A stretch of 64,000 nt of DNA from Mycobacterium parmense (GCF_010730575.1 NZ_AP022614.1:3038001-3102000); one strand, 5' to 3'; shown: positions 1 to 8,473, counted from the stretch's first letter. The notes: a model not told the origin generated them from the letters alone. Translations and numbers: made by a program.

Positions 1-493
1 ACGGCGCATCGTCGCTGACGTCGATGTACAAGGGCTCGGCAAGCAGGGATCCCGGCTGGGTCAGCGCCGGTGGCGCGGCGTCAGAGTGTTCAGGGTCGAA
101 CCTGTTTCGCGTCGCGTCCCATCGCAGCTGACCTTCGGCCAGAACCAACATCAGTCGCTGGTGACCGCGGTGTTCAAGCCAGTGCCTGATCTCCTCGTTG
201 ACCCAGTGTGATGACGCCGCTTGCGGGGACAACACCACGATCATGTAGCGGGCGCTATCGAGCGCCTCCGCAATCTTGCCCCACAGATCCGGGTCGGCTG
301 TGAGGTTGGTGTCGTCGCGGAACACCCGCAACGCGCGCAACTGACCGATGCGCCGCCCGATCTGGTGCAGGCCCTTCTGGATCGCCATGGTGACCTGCCG
401 ATCACGATGCGAATAGGACAAGAAGGCGCCGTATTCCGGCGGCCTGCCGCCTTCGGGAGCCGCAGATTCGAAGCCCTTTGTTACCTCGGCCAT
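1..493 (-). CDS. TIR-domain protein, N-terminal part (runs off the window)
   Basis: The ATG at 493 opens a frame that stays open to the window edge, giving about 164 residues and no stop, so this is the N-terminal part of a longer protein. After about 20 polar residues comes a TIR fold: box 1 YGAFLSYSHRD (residues 21-31), a BB-loop-like VFRDDTNLTAD (57-67), a hydrophobic strand YMIVVLS (83-89), then SSHWVNEEIRHWL (94-106). Glu101, or the adjacent Glu100, sits where the catalytic glutamate of NAD-cleaving TIR domains lies. In mycobacteria such domains are often fused to long C-terminal sensor regions such as WD40 repeats; that part is outside the window. The TIR call is firm; NADase or defence function is inference. 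Confidence 0.85.
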   Translation of the reverse strand, partial: MAEVTKGFESAAPEGGRPPEYGAFLSYSHRDRQVTMAIQKGLHQIGRRIGQLRALRVFRDDTNLTADPDLWGKIAEALDSARYMIVVLSPQAASSHWVNEEIRHWLEHRGHQRLMLVLAEGQLRWDATRNRFDPEHSDAAPPALTQPGSLLAEPLYIDVSDDAP

Positions 494-659
494 ATTCCGC
501 CTAGGGACGCTCCGGGGGCCTTGACAATCCGGCCGGCATGTCAGTAACCACGTCAAGTTTGCCACCTGGCGCGCCGGCGCGAGCCGGTTCGCCGATCTCG
601 ACTGTTCGACACCCGCCGAGTCGTCGCCGGTCGCGGCAGGCCCACCCATGTCGCGAATG

Positions 660-779
660 GCAGCCGCCGGCGACGCGAACGCCCACGTTCAGTCCATGGT
701 GGCGAACTGTCCGAGCACCGAGATGGTGCTCGGCGGCTATTCCCGGGAGGCTGTGGTGATAGATCTGATCACCATCGCC
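660..779 (+). pseudogene. Cutinase remnant
   Basis: About 40 codons on the plus strand read like the catalytic centre of mycobacterial cutinases: an alanine-rich stretch, HVQSMVANCPSTEMVLGGYS, then VVIDLIT. Intact cutinases carry GYSQG around the nucleophilic serine; here it reads GYSRE, and no cutinase-like sequence is recognisable upstream (secretion signal, first half) or downstream (Asp/His region). The open frame that contains it, from the ATG at 648, continues into unrelated sequence antisense to the DUF2255 gene. I read it as a decayed fragment rather than a working gene. A TTGACA at 521-526 with TAACCA 18 bases on could be its former promoter, but that is weak. Confidence 0.6.
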
Positions 780-814
780 TGGCGCGCTCGCGCACTGGTT
801 CGGCATCTAGTGCC

Positions 815-1186
815 TCACTCCCTGCGCAACCGGAGCGTGGTCGCCGCGGCCTCGTCGCGCACCATCGCGCTCGTCGAATCACCCTGGTACTTCTGGCGAT
901 ACGCGTCGTCTACGGCCGCCCGCAGCGCCGCGGGGCCGGCACCGACATCCACGACGCGCACGTCGGCTTCCAGGCCCGGGGCGCGTACCCGCGCCCGCCC
1001 GGTGCGCAGGGCGAGACCGAACCAGCCGGTCGTTCTGCGATACCAGGTACGGACGTAGACCTCGCCGTCCGCGCACACCACCCAGATCGGCGTCCCGGGC
1101 CGCGGCGTGCCGTCCTCTCGGTACACGGCGATCTCCAATTCGGTTGTGCGGTCTATGCGCTCGAGTTCGCTGGGCGTCCAGGTCAT
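815..1186 (-). CDS. DUF2255 family protein
   Basis: A 123-residue soluble protein resembling the DUF2255 family, small actinobacterial proteins of unknown biochemical function. Its N-terminus has the family pattern: W, then ELERI, an ELEIAV strand, and PIWVV followed by YVRTWY, which suggests a compact beta-rich fold similar to flavin/F420-binding split barrels (fold is inference). Length is normal for the family, with no signal peptide or membrane segment. It starts at an ATG at 1186 and lies 90 bases downstream of the crotonase gene on the same strand. No function can be assigned. Confidence 0.7.
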   Translation of the reverse strand: MTWTPSELERIDRTTELEIAVYREDGTPRPGTPIWVVCADGEVYVRTWYRRTTGWFGLALRTGRARVRAPGLEADVRVVDVGAGPAALRAAVDDAYRQKYQGDSTSAMVRDEAAATTLRLRRE

Positions 1187-1276
1187 GACGCGAGGGGCCG
1201 CGGCAGCACGCGCACGGTAGTGCGGGTCGCGACGGTCATGCCGAACGGGATCCTTTCGCTCGATGATGCGGCGGCC

Positions 1277-1924
1277 CTACTGCAGCGCCGTGATGACGGA
1301 CGCATACATGGTCGACTTGATCGCCCCCAGTGTCCCGGGATCTTTCCCGACCAACGGCCGGATGCGATCGACGGCTGCCTGGACCAATTCCTGCTCCGAT
1401 GCGGTGTCGTCCACCAGGCCGGCGGCTTGGGCGTCGGACCCGGCGAACCGGCGCGCCGTCGTCATCGACGCCACGGCGGTCTGCGGAGTCAGCTTCGCCT
1501 GGATCAACGCGGCCATGCCCGGGGTGAAGGGAATGTTGATGTCGGCTTCCGGAAAACAGAAATAGCCGCGATCGGATCGCATGACGCGGTAATCGTGAGC
1601 GATGGCGAGCATGGCTCCCGCGCCGAAAGCGTGACCGTTGACGGCGGCGATCGTGGGCATCGGGAAGGTCAGGATGCGGGCGAAGAGTCGCTGCACCGCA
1701 CCGACATACCACTGGCCGCGTTCGGCGTTCGCGGAGAGCCATTCCAGGTCAAGGCCGTTGGAGTAGAACTTGCCGATCCCGGCGGTGACCAAGCCCTTAG
1801 ACGTGCCCTCGATTTCGTCGAGGCGGGCGGTCACCTCGTCGAGCCAGTCGGGTGCGAAGCGGTTTTCGTCGTCTCCCAGCGTGAGGACGGCGACGGATTC
1901 GTGCTGATCGACCTTCGTGGCCAT
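1277..1924 (-). CDS. Enoyl-CoA hydratase/isomerase (crotonase) family protein
   Basis: A 215-residue crotonase-fold protein, on the short side for the family. The two oxyanion-hole segments are visible: GKFYSNGLDL (about residues 51-60) and HAFGAGAML (about 97-105). FPEADINIPFTPGM follows, where crotonases and Delta3-Delta2 enoyl-CoA isomerases place the catalytic acid; this pattern is closer to the isomerase subgroup than to classical hydratases. The start chosen is the ATG at 1924, preceded by a GAAGGA-like ribosome site; the upstream in-frame extension to 2116 is low-complexity and unlike the family. Likely cytosolic, acting on acyl-CoA; substrate unknown. Confidence 0.8.
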   Translation of the reverse strand: MATKVDQHESVAVLTLGDDENRFAPDWLDEVTARLDEIEGTSKGLVTAGIGKFYSNGLDLEWLSANAERGQWYVGAVQRLFARILTFPMPTIAAVNGHAFGAGAMLAIAHDYRVMRSDRGYFCFPEADINIPFTPGMAALIQAKLTPQTAVASMTTARRFAGSDAQAAGLVDDTASEQELVQAAVDRIRPLVGKDPGTLGAIKSTMYASVITALQ

Positions 1925-2066
1925 GGCCTCATCCTTCGGTTTCGATGTGACGGGTTTCCCGGGCGAAGCGGGCGGTCCACGCGCCGGCCCGGCCCGTCCC
2001 GCGGCGGCGAGCCGTTGCCCGGCGCCATGCCTGGTCGTCACGCCCGGGCCGCGGCCACCCGTGGCG

Positions 2067-2399
2067 TCAATCGAACTTGCTGGAGTACTGCGAGCAGTAA
2101 CTCCCGGTGGCCGCACCCATGATCTTGGCGATCGAGGTGTCAGCCAGTTGCGGCATCCCCGATTTCGCGTCGGCCAGGGTCTGCTCGAACGTCAACCCCT
2201 TGGACCAGTCTGCACAGACGGCATGCCCGATCTGGACCATCGCCTGGTCCGAGCCGCCGGGCCACGTGATGCCCTTGTCCTTGAGCGTTTGCAGGTAGGT
2301 GTCGTCGGTGGAATCGGCGCCGGCGATCGGGGCGACGGCGAGTGCGATGCCGCCCAGGATCACAGCGAACGGGCCGGCCAGTCGTGCGATGTTATTCAT
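2067..2399 (-). CDS. Secreted DUF732 protein
   Basis: A 110-residue exported protein. The N-terminus is a classical signal peptide: MNNIAR, a hydrophobic core through residue 26, then an AGA-type cleavage site near residue 28. The mature part begins DSTDDTYLQTL and has the mycobacterial DUF732 pattern, a short helical domain with two cysteines (in HAVCADW and GSYCSQY) able to form a disulfide. Start: ATG at 2399; an in-frame upstream extension to 2501 would bury the signal peptide. DUF732 proteins are abundant, small and secreted in mycobacteria, and their role is unknown. Confidence 0.8.
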   Translation of the reverse strand: MNNIARLAGPFAVILGGIALAVAPIAGADSTDDTYLQTLKDKGITWPGGSDQAMVQIGHAVCADWSKGLTFEQTLADAKSGMPQLADTSIAKIMGAATGSYCSQYSSKFD

Positions 2400-2527
2400 C
2401 CGTTGACTCCTCCGTGGGGAACTGTTTCGCGCAAGCCCCCCTGACGCCGACGCGGTAGCAGTCACAGTATCGCGGCCGCGCGCTGCAGCAAACGTTGTCA
2501 ACGATTCGGCGAGCGAACACCCGACCC

Positions 2528-3016
2528 CTACCGGGGCAGCACGGCCTCGATGGCGCTGATCACCTCGGGGGCGTCGGGTTCGGTGCGGGGGCGGAACCGA
2601 TTGACCACCTCACCGTCGGGAGCGATCAGAAACTTCTCGAAGTTCCATTGGATGTCGCCCGCCGCGCCGGCGTCGTCGGCCGTCTTGGTCAGCTCGGCAT
2701 AAAGCGGATGGCGGTCGCCGCCGTTGACATCGGTTTTCGCCAACAACGGAAACGTCACCCCGTACGTCGTGGAGCAGAACTCCCGGATCTCCTCGGCCGT
2801 GCCCGGTTCCTGGCCCATGAACTGGTTGCACGGAACGCCGACGACCGTCAGGCCACGGTCGCGGTAGTCGCTGGCCAGCTTCTCCAACGCGGCGTACTGC
2901 GGGGTCAGGCCGCACTTGGAGGCCACGTTCACCACCAGCGTTGCGCCGTCGGACAATTCGGCCAGCGTGGTGGGAGTGCCGTCGAGGGTGGTCAGGGCGA
3001 TGTCTTTGAGGGTCAC
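2528..3016 (-). CDS. Glutathione peroxidase family (thiol peroxidase)
   Basis: A 162-residue thioredoxin-fold peroxidase. The peroxidatic cysteine is Cys35 in VASKCGLTPQY (selenocysteine in animal enzymes); the catalytic Gln is in the PCNQFMGQEP motif and the Trp in WNFEKFLI, so the usual catalytic residues are present. CNQF supplies a possible second thiol and EFCSTTYG a resolving-type cysteine. Mycobacteria lack glutathione, so reduction by thioredoxin or mycothiol/mycoredoxin is the likely route (inference from family knowledge). It is cytosolic, reducing hydroperoxides. Ten bases separate it from the oxidoreductase gene upstream, so the two are probably one transcript. Confidence 0.9.
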   Translation of the reverse strand: MTLKDIALTTLDGTPTTLAELSDGATLVVNVASKCGLTPQYAALEKLASDYRDRGLTVVGVPCNQFMGQEPGTAEEIREFCSTTYGVTFPLLAKTDVNGGDRHPLYAELTKTADDAGAAGDIQWNFEKFLIAPDGEVVNRFRPRTEPDAPEVISAIEAVLPR

Positions 3017-3026
3017 ACCCAGGACG

Positions 3027-4172
3027 CTAACACTGCGCCTGGGGTGTCACCAGGAACTTCTCTCCCGTCGCCCGCTTCACGTAGGCGTGGAACGCCTCGG
3101 GCGCCAGCATGCCGGCCAGTGAAACCTCCCGGGTGTAGGCGCTGGCGAACGTCGTGGTCAGCTCGGCGGCCACCCTCGCCCTAAGCCGGCCGAAGGTTTG
3201 CGCGTCGATGCTCTGCAGGAACGGAGTCAGCAGCCAGCCCCCGACGCCCCATGCCATGCCGAAGTTTCGCGTCAGCGTCGTGGGCCCGGTGTCGAGTCCT
3301 CCGTAGATGTACACCTGCTTGTGAACGGTCGACCCGTAGCGCGAATACTCCCCCGTAGTCGCGCCGGCCGCCTTCTCCATGCCGTTGAGGATCTGGCTCG
3401 CCAGCGTCCCGCCCCCTACGGCGTCGAAGGCGATGGTCGCGGAGGTGGCCGTGAGAGCCTCGAGGAGATCGGCCTCGAACGACGGCGATGCGGAGTTGCA
3501 GACATATTCTGCGCCAAGCGATCTCAGCAACTCCTCCTGGTCCGGCTTGCGGACGATGTTGACCAGCGGCACATCGTCGCGGCGGCAGAGCTTGACCAGC
3601 ATCTGGCCGAGATTCGACGCCGCCGCGGTGTGCACGAGGCCCGAATGACCTTCCCGGCGCATGGTGTCCAGCATGCCGAGAGCAGTCAACGGGTTGACGA
3701 AGGACGACGCGCCGTCGGCGGCGGTCGCCCCCTCGGGCAGGACGAGGCACGCGGACGCGGCGACCGCCCGGTACTGGCTGTACATGGCGCCGCCCGCGAT
3801 GCCGACCAGCTTGCCCAGCAGAGCCTGGGCCGCCGGGGACGAGCCGGCGGCCACGACCGTGCCCGCACCCTCGTTGCCGACCGCAAGCGGCTTGTCGAGC
3901 CGCGCGGAACGCCCTTGCAAGGCGGCCTCGCTCAGGGTTGCGGTGACGACCGGGCGCTCCGGCGTGCCCGTCACCGTGGCCGTGGACATGTCGGCGCCGG
4001 CGATCAGAACGCCCAAGTCCGAGGGGTTGATCGGCGATGCTTCCACCCGCACCACCACCTCGTCGGCGCCCGGGGTGGGAACTGCCACGTCACGCAGCGA
4101 AAGCTCGAGCGTGCCCCTCGATGTCACCAGGGAACGCAGTTCAAGGGCGTGATCGGGCAGGTCTACGGTCAT
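3027..4172 (-). CDS. MDR-family zinc-free alcohol dehydrogenase / quinone oxidoreductase-like protein
   Basis: A 381-residue medium-chain dehydrogenase/reductase. The N-terminal GroES-like domain contains VEASPINPSDLGVL (about residues 45-58) and GNEGAGTV; the C-terminal half is a Rossmann domain with a modified dinucleotide site (TAAASNLGQMLVKL) and FDAVGGG. The cysteine and histidine ligands of zinc alcohol dehydrogenases are not evident, which fits the NADPH:quinone-reductase-like branch. Length is slightly above average because of an insertion after the GroES start (residues 60-90). Start: ATG at 4172. Substrate unknown. It sits just downstream of a broken GMC oxidoreductase. Confidence 0.75.
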   Translation of the reverse strand: MTVDLPDHALELRSLVTSRGTLELSLRDVAVPTPGADEVVVRVEASPINPSDLGVLIAGADMSTATVTGTPERPVVTATLSEAALQGRSARLDKPLAVGNEGAGTVVAAGSSPAAQALLGKLVGIAGGAMYSQYRAVAASACLVLPEGATAADGASSFVNPLTALGMLDTMRREGHSGLVHTAAASNLGQMLVKLCRRDDVPLVNIVRKPDQEELLRSLGAEYVCNSASPSFEADLLEALTATSATIAFDAVGGGTLASQILNGMEKAAGATTGEYSRYGSTVHKQVYIYGGLDTGPTTLTRNFGMAWGVGGWLLTPFLQSIDAQTFGRLRARVAAELTTTFASAYTREVSLAGMLAPEAFHAYVKRATGEKFLVTPQAQC

Positions 4173-4250
4173 CGGGCTCGCCTCGTTCCTGGTGCGGCTG
4201 CACGTTTCACCATACGAACTCCAGAGCGGCCGCGGCTACGCCCCGCGCGC

Positions 4251-4370
4251 CTATCGCCGACCCGCCTCGAGAACGCCGACACGGTAACCCCTTCCGCTCA
4301 ACCGCAACGTGGAGACGCTGCCGCCGAAGCCAGAGCCGATGACGAGGACGTCGTAGCCGGATCGGGTCAC
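4251..4370 (-). pseudogene. GMC oxidoreductase (cholesterol-oxidase-like), 5' fragment
   Basis: A GTG at 4370 overlaps the TGA of the upstream monooxygenase (GTGA) and opens a 39-codon frame starting [18 protein letters not shown] and ending LEAGRR before a stop at 4251. This is the FAD-binding start of GMC-type oxidoreductases; M. tuberculosis ChoD begins almost identically ([14 protein letters not shown] to VLEAGRR). Intact relatives run to more than 500 residues. Nothing recognisable follows in the 78 bases before the next gene, so this is the 5' stub of a deleted gene. The preserved four-base overlap suggests the lost gene was translationally coupled to the monooxygenase. Confidence 0.8.
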
Positions 4371-5863
4371 GCGCCGATCTCCTCGGTGACGGACGTCGGA
4401 AACACTTCCAGGTAATCGGCAACGAGCAGATCCGCCGTGCGGCGCTGATATTCGTGGACCAGCCCCGGCCAGTTCGTGGTCACCCGACCGGAGGAGGTGC
4501 GATACCACGACTCGCACGTCGTCCACACCCCGCTGTCCAGGCGCGCCTGGACCTCCGCGTCGTAGGCCTCGTGCACGGCGCGGCGCACCTCGAACGCGCG
4601 GGCCACGCCCCCGCGGGCGAGTTCCTCGGCGACCTGGCGGATGTAGCGGGCCTGCTGCTCCATCATCAGGATGATCGAGCTGCTGCCGAGATTGGTGTTG
4701 GGGCCGTAGATCAGGAACATGTTCGGGAATCCCGGCACGGCCATGCCCAGGTGGGCGTGGGCGCCCTGTGCCCATTCCGTACGCAGGTCCCGCCCGGCGC
4801 GGCCGGTGATCGTCATCGGGGCGAGGAATTCGGTGGCCTTGAAACCGGTGCCGTAGACGACGATGTCCACCTCGTGCAGCCGGCCGTCGCCGGTGCGCAC
4901 ACCGGTCGGCGTCACCTCCGTGATCGCGGCCGTCTCGACCGAGACGTTGTCGCGCGCCAGCGCGGGGTACCACTCGCTGCTGAACAGGACGCGCTTGCAG
5001 CCGATCGGATAATCCGGGGTGAGCTTGGCACGCAGCACCGGATCCTTGATGTGGCGCTTGAGGTTTCCCAGTGCGAGGGCCCGCAGCAGCCGGGCCAGCG
5101 GCGCGACCTTCGTCAGCGCGAGACCCAGCAGCTCGGTGATCTCCCAGATCGCCGCGCGCATGGCGGCGGCGAACCCGGGAAACTTCGAGAACGCGGCGTG
5201 GTGGGCGCGCGTGTAGGCGCGGTCGAGTTTCGGCACCACATAGGGCGCCGAGCGCTGAAAGACCGTGACGTGCCCGGCGGTGGTGCGAATACGCGGGACG
5301 AACTGGATCGCCGACGCCCCGGTGCCCAGGACCGCGACGCGCTTGCCGGCCAGGTCGACGTCGTGGCGCCACTGCGCCGAGTGGAAGGAGGGACCCGCGA
5401 ACGTGTCGAGTCCCGGGATCGAGGGAAGCGCCGGGCGCGACAGTTGGCCCACGGCGGGGATGAGCAGGTCGGCCTCGAAAACTTCGCCGCTCGAGGTCTC
5501 TGCCCGCCACGTGGCGGTGCCGTCGTCGTAGGAGGCGGAGGTGACCTCGACGCCGGTGCGCACCAGCCCGCGCAGGCCGAACCGGTCGGCGGTGTCGTGG
5601 ATGTAACCCAGGATGTCGGGCTGCTCGGCGTAGCGCCGGCCCCAGTCGGTCTTGCGGGCGAATGAATAGGAGTACAGGTTCGACGGGACGTCGCATGCGG
5701 CGCCGGGGTAGGTGTTCTCCCGCCAGACACCGCCGATGTCGCCGGCCTTCTCCAGCACCGTCACGTCGGCCAAACCGCCCTTGGTCAGCTCGTAGGCCGC
5801 CGCCAGGCCGCCGAAGCCGGCGCCGATGACCACCGCGCGGGGACGGCGGGGGATCGAAGTCAT
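4367..5863 (-). CDS. Flavin-containing (Baeyer-Villiger-type) monooxygenase
   Basis: A 498-residue class B flavoprotein monooxygenase, expected to use NADPH and O2 to insert oxygen into a ketone or a soft nucleophile. Features in order: FAD Rossmann motif [15 protein letters not shown] near residue 10; [14 protein letters not shown] (flavin-monooxygenase signature); the fingerprint [11 protein letters not shown] (FxGxxxHxxxW, with R rather than P or D after the Trp); a second nucleotide motif [11 protein letters not shown] for NADPH; then [10 protein letters not shown]. Start: ATG at 5863; the in-frame extension to 6073 is not family-like. Its stop overlaps the GMC fragment start, and the AraC regulator lies 88 bases upstream on the same strand, a plausible local regulator. 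Substrate unknown. Confidence 0.88.
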   Translation of the reverse strand: MTSIPRRPRAVVIGAGFGGLAAAYELTKGGLADVTVLEKAGDIGGVWRENTYPGAACDVPSNLYSYSFARKTDWGRRYAEQPDILGYIHDTADRFGLRGLVRTGVEVTSASYDDGTATWRAETSSGEVFEADLLIPAVGQLSRPALPSIPGLDTFAGPSFHSAQWRHDVDLAGKRVAVLGTGASAIQFVPRIRTTAGHVTVFQRSAPYVVPKLDRAYTRAHHAAFSKFPGFAAAMRAAIWEITELLGLALTKVAPLARLLRALALGNLKRHIKDPVLRAKLTPDYPIGCKRVLFSSEWYPALARDNVSVETAAITEVTPTGVRTGDGRLHEVDIVVYGTGFKATEFLAPMTITGRAGRDLRTEWAQGAHAHLGMAVPGFPNMFLIYGPNTNLGSSSIILMMEQQARYIRQVAEELARGGVARAFEVRRAVHEAYDAEVQARLDSGVWTTCESWYRTSSGRVTTNWPGLVHEYQRRTADLLVADYLEVFPTSVTEEIGA

Positions 5864-5951
5864 GGATCCCACGTTAGGGGCCACGGCCCGTCGTCGGCAG
5901 CCCATTCCGGTCTGCAAATCCATGATTCCGGCCAAGCCGCGAACGTGCCGG

Positions 5952-7013
5952 TCAACGGGCCCGCGGCGCCGCCGAACGCTGATACCGGGCCGGAGTCGTA
6001 CCCGTCCACCGTTTGAACGCGGCGATGAAACTCGTCGCCTCGGCATAGCCCAGCCGCAACGCGACGTCGTCAACGGAGAGTGCGCCCGTGGCCAGCAACT
6101 CCTCGGCGAGCACCCGGTGGACCTCTTCGACCAGGCACCGGAAGGACGTGTTCTCCTCGGCCAGGCGTCGCCGCAGCGTCCGCTCGCTCATCGCCAGTTG
6201 CCGGGCGACGCTCGCGACCGTGTGGGGTTTGCCGTCGATCGAGGCCAAGCGGTCGCGGACCCGCCGGGCGACACCGGTCAGCTGCCGACGGCGTTCCAGC
6301 AACTCCTGGCATTGCTGCTGACACGTGGCCACACTGATCTCGCTGGCCTGGGGCAGCCGGTCGGTCAGCAGCGCGGCGGGCCACGACACCACCGTCACCC
6401 GCAAGCCGTAACCGGGTGTCACGCCGAACGCCTCGCGGGCGGCGGCGTCACCCGACGCCGGCGCCGGACCCGCGAACGTGACGGACGTGAACGGAACGGG
6501 CCTGCCCAGCAGCTCCGCCATGACTCGCGCGATCGCGACCAGGTCACGCCGCATGAGAAACTGCGCAACCGGACCGGTCAGGTCGGGCAGGTCGAGCCGC
6601 AGTGACGCCTGTGGTCCATCGACGATGACCGTCGGCAGACAGAACCCGTAGCTGAGCTCGTAGAACTTGGCCGCAAATCTCACCGCGTCGCCGAGCGTCG
6701 AACTGGTCAGGCAGGCAAAACCGAAGATGCCGAAGGATCCGACGTGATAGGTGCCCCCCACCCGCACCCCGAGGTCGGCAGCTCCCGCCTCGCCGCCGAG
6801 CAGGTTGACCAGGTTGGTCACGACCGCCAGCTCCTGGCGCCCGACGATCATCCGATTGTGGTCGTGCAGGTCCGCCTCGGAAAGCCCGGAACCTTCGAGC
6901 ACCTCCGACACGGCAAGCCCGCTCTCGCAAGCGAAATCGGCCATCAATGCGACGCTGGCGGTGTTCCGCGGGAAATCCCAGTGCGACACCTGCCGTCCCG
7001 CGAACACCCGCAC
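5952..7013 (-). CDS. AraC-family transcriptional regulator (OruR/ArgR-type N-terminal domain)
   Basis: A 353-residue regulator. Residues 20-210 form the variable ligand-sensing domain of the AraC subgroup with an arabinose-binding-like N-terminus; GTYHVGSFGIFGFACLTS is typical of it. The C-terminal 100 residues are a double helix-turn-helix: VASVARQLAMSERTLRRRL is the first, VDDVALRLGYAEATSF with FKRWTGTTPARYQ the second and the family signature. Start: ATG at 7013. In mycobacteria such regulators often control neighbouring monooxygenase or lipid-degradation genes; the adjacent co-directional monooxygenase is the obvious candidate (inference). Confidence 0.88.
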   Translation of the reverse strand: MRVFAGRQVSHWDFPRNTASVALMADFACESGLAVSEVLEGSGLSEADLHDHNRMIVGRQELAVVTNLVNLLGGEAGAADLGVRVGGTYHVGSFGIFGFACLTSSTLGDAVRFAAKFYELSYGFCLPTVIVDGPQASLRLDLPDLTGPVAQFLMRRDLVAIARVMAELLGRPVPFTSVTFAGPAPASGDAAAREAFGVTPGYGLRVTVVSWPAALLTDRLPQASEISVATCQQQCQELLERRRQLTGVARRVRDRLASIDGKPHTVASVARQLAMSERTLRRRLAEENTSFRCLVEEVHRVLAEELLATGALSVDDVALRLGYAEATSFIAAFKRWTGTTPARYQRSAAPRAR

Positions 7014-7081
7014 ACGTCCCAGTATGTCGAACGATCTCGCGCCGGTCTCCGCCGCGCAGGTCCTCGAACCGAATCCAATTC

Positions 7082-7468
7082 CTATTCAAGGCTTATCGGT
7101 TCGACCCATTGCGCCCGGGACGGCCCCGGCTCGAAGGGATCGCCGAAGTACTGCGTCTCACGGACCACTTCACCCCCCTGGAACTCCATGATGCTCACCA
7201 CGTAATACGGTTGCCCGTCGTAGGTCAGCACGAGCTCGCTGATCCAGAGATCGCCGCCGCCGAGCATGCGCCGCACGGTGAAGCGCTTGGCATTCGGCTG
7301 GGCTTCCCGTGACGCCTGAATTCCGGCCCGGCTCGCGATCCGCTCGCCCGACTGCGGATATTCGAGAACCGCGTCGGCGCGGTAGATTTCGTGTTCCGCA
7401 TCGAAGTCGTTGGCGTCGGAGGCCGCCCAGTGGCGCTGCAGGGCCGCCCGCACGTCGTCATCCCCCAT
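7082..7468 (-). CDS. SnoaL-like / NTF2-superfamily protein
   Basis: A 128-residue protein with the cone-shaped NTF2-like pattern: an N-terminal helix with LQRHWAASDANDFDAEHEIY, then an acidic strand AVLEYPQSGE and the alternating strands TVRRMLGGGDLWISELVLTY and YYVVSIMEFQGGEVVRETQY. The family includes polyketide cyclases, isomerases and limonene-epoxide-hydrolase relatives as well as binding proteins, so the activity is open. Start: ATG at 7468 with AGGAG eight or nine bases upstream; the longer frame to 7663 has no family similarity. It is divergent from the SDR gene, with about 210 bases between them. Confidence 0.75.
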   Translation of the reverse strand: MGDDDVRAALQRHWAASDANDFDAEHEIYRADAVLEYPQSGERIASRAGIQASREAQPNAKRFTVRRMLGGGDLWISELVLTYDGQPYYVVSIMEFQGGEVVRETQYFGDPFEPGPSRAQWVEPISLE

Positions 7469-7680
7469 GATGATCTCCTCTCGGGCGGATCTCGACCGCT
7501 TCCATGTTCCTCCCCGGCACGGCTGTGTGGCTACCGCCAACCGTGGGTTAGCGCCCTTTACCGGGTTGTGCCACCGGAGTATCGTTCGGCCCTGCCGACA
7601 GGCGTCGTCACCGTCTGACCAGGGGACCGTCACATGTCCACCAAGCGTCCGGGCGATGAACACGGACGGAGGTGTGGCGG

Positions 7681-8424
7681 ATGGATCGCGTCGCGGTGAT
7701 CACCGGAGCCAGCCGGGGAATCGGAGCGGCGACCGCACTGGTGCTCGCGCAGCGCGGATTTCGCGTGGTGGTCAATTACCACTCCAGCGCCGAGCAGGCC
7801 GACGAAGTGGTGCGAGCCGCGACGGCGGCCGGCGGCGCGGCTATCGCGATTCGTGCCGATGTCACCGCACCCGACGACGTCACCGCGATGATGGACCAAG
7901 CGACGCGGGAATGGGGGCGCGTCGACGTGCTCGTGCACAACGCGTTGATCCCCTTCGCCGTGACCTCATTCGCCGACCTGACCTGGGAGCAATTGGGCGG
8001 CAAGCTGGACCGCGAGCTCCATGCCGCGTACCTGATCACCAAAGCTGTTGTGCCGGGCATGATTTCGCGGGGCTACGGGCGCCTGGTCTACCTGAGCACG
8101 GGGTTGTCGCGCCGGCCCCGCGAAGGCATGATCGCGCTGGGCACGGCCAAGGCAGCGTTGGACCAGTTCGTCAGATACGTCGCGCTCGAGGTGGCGCCGC
8201 ACGGGATCACCGCGAACCTCGTCGCGCCCGCCACCGTCGCCGAAACAAAGGTGAGCGGCCAGTTGTCGCCAGGTGAGGTGAAGCGCCTCGGTGTGACCAA
8301 CCCCATGGGGCGCCTGGTGACCCCGGAGGAGGTCGCCAAGACGGTGGCTTTCCTGGCCAGTGCGGACTCCGAATTCACCACGGGCCACTACCTGCCCGTC
8401 AACGGTGGCCTTGCCATGGACTGA
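7681..8424 (+). CDS. Short-chain dehydrogenase/reductase family protein lacking the catalytic Tyr
   Basis: A 247-residue SDR with a complete Rossmann cofactor motif (TGASRGIGA, residues 8-16), DVTAPDD, an HNA motif in place of NNAG (VHNALIPF) and GGLAMD at the C-terminus. The active-site region reads YLSTGLSRRP then MIALGTAKAAL: Ser139/Thr140 and Lys157 are present, but the tyrosine of YxxxK is Leu153. Classical ketoreductase chemistry is therefore doubtful, and it may be a non-catalytic or divergent member. Start: ATG at 7681 with GGAGG eight bases upstream; an in-frame GTG at 7672 is less likely. It is followed by the binding-protein-like gene after 49 bases on the same strand. Confidence 0.85.
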   Translation: MDRVAVITGASRGIGAATALVLAQRGFRVVVNYHSSAEQADEVVRAATAAGGAAIAIRADVTAPDDVTAMMDQATREWGRVDVLVHNALIPFAVTSFADLTWEQLGGKLDRELHAAYLITKAVVPGMISRGYGRLVYLSTGLSRRPREGMIALGTAKAALDQFVRYVALEVAPHGITANLVAPATVAETKVSGQLSPGEVKRLGVTNPMGRLVTPEEVAKTVAFLASADSEFTTGHYLPVNGGLAMD

Positions 8425-8473
8425 AAAGACTCTCGCCACAGCGGAAGTCACCCTATTCGGAAGGGCCCGAGCG

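Noticed and set aside
501..806. 101-codon minus-strand frame between the TIR and DUF2255 genes
   Set aside because: No homology recognised and its composition is random-looking; the cutinase-like sequence is on the other strand.
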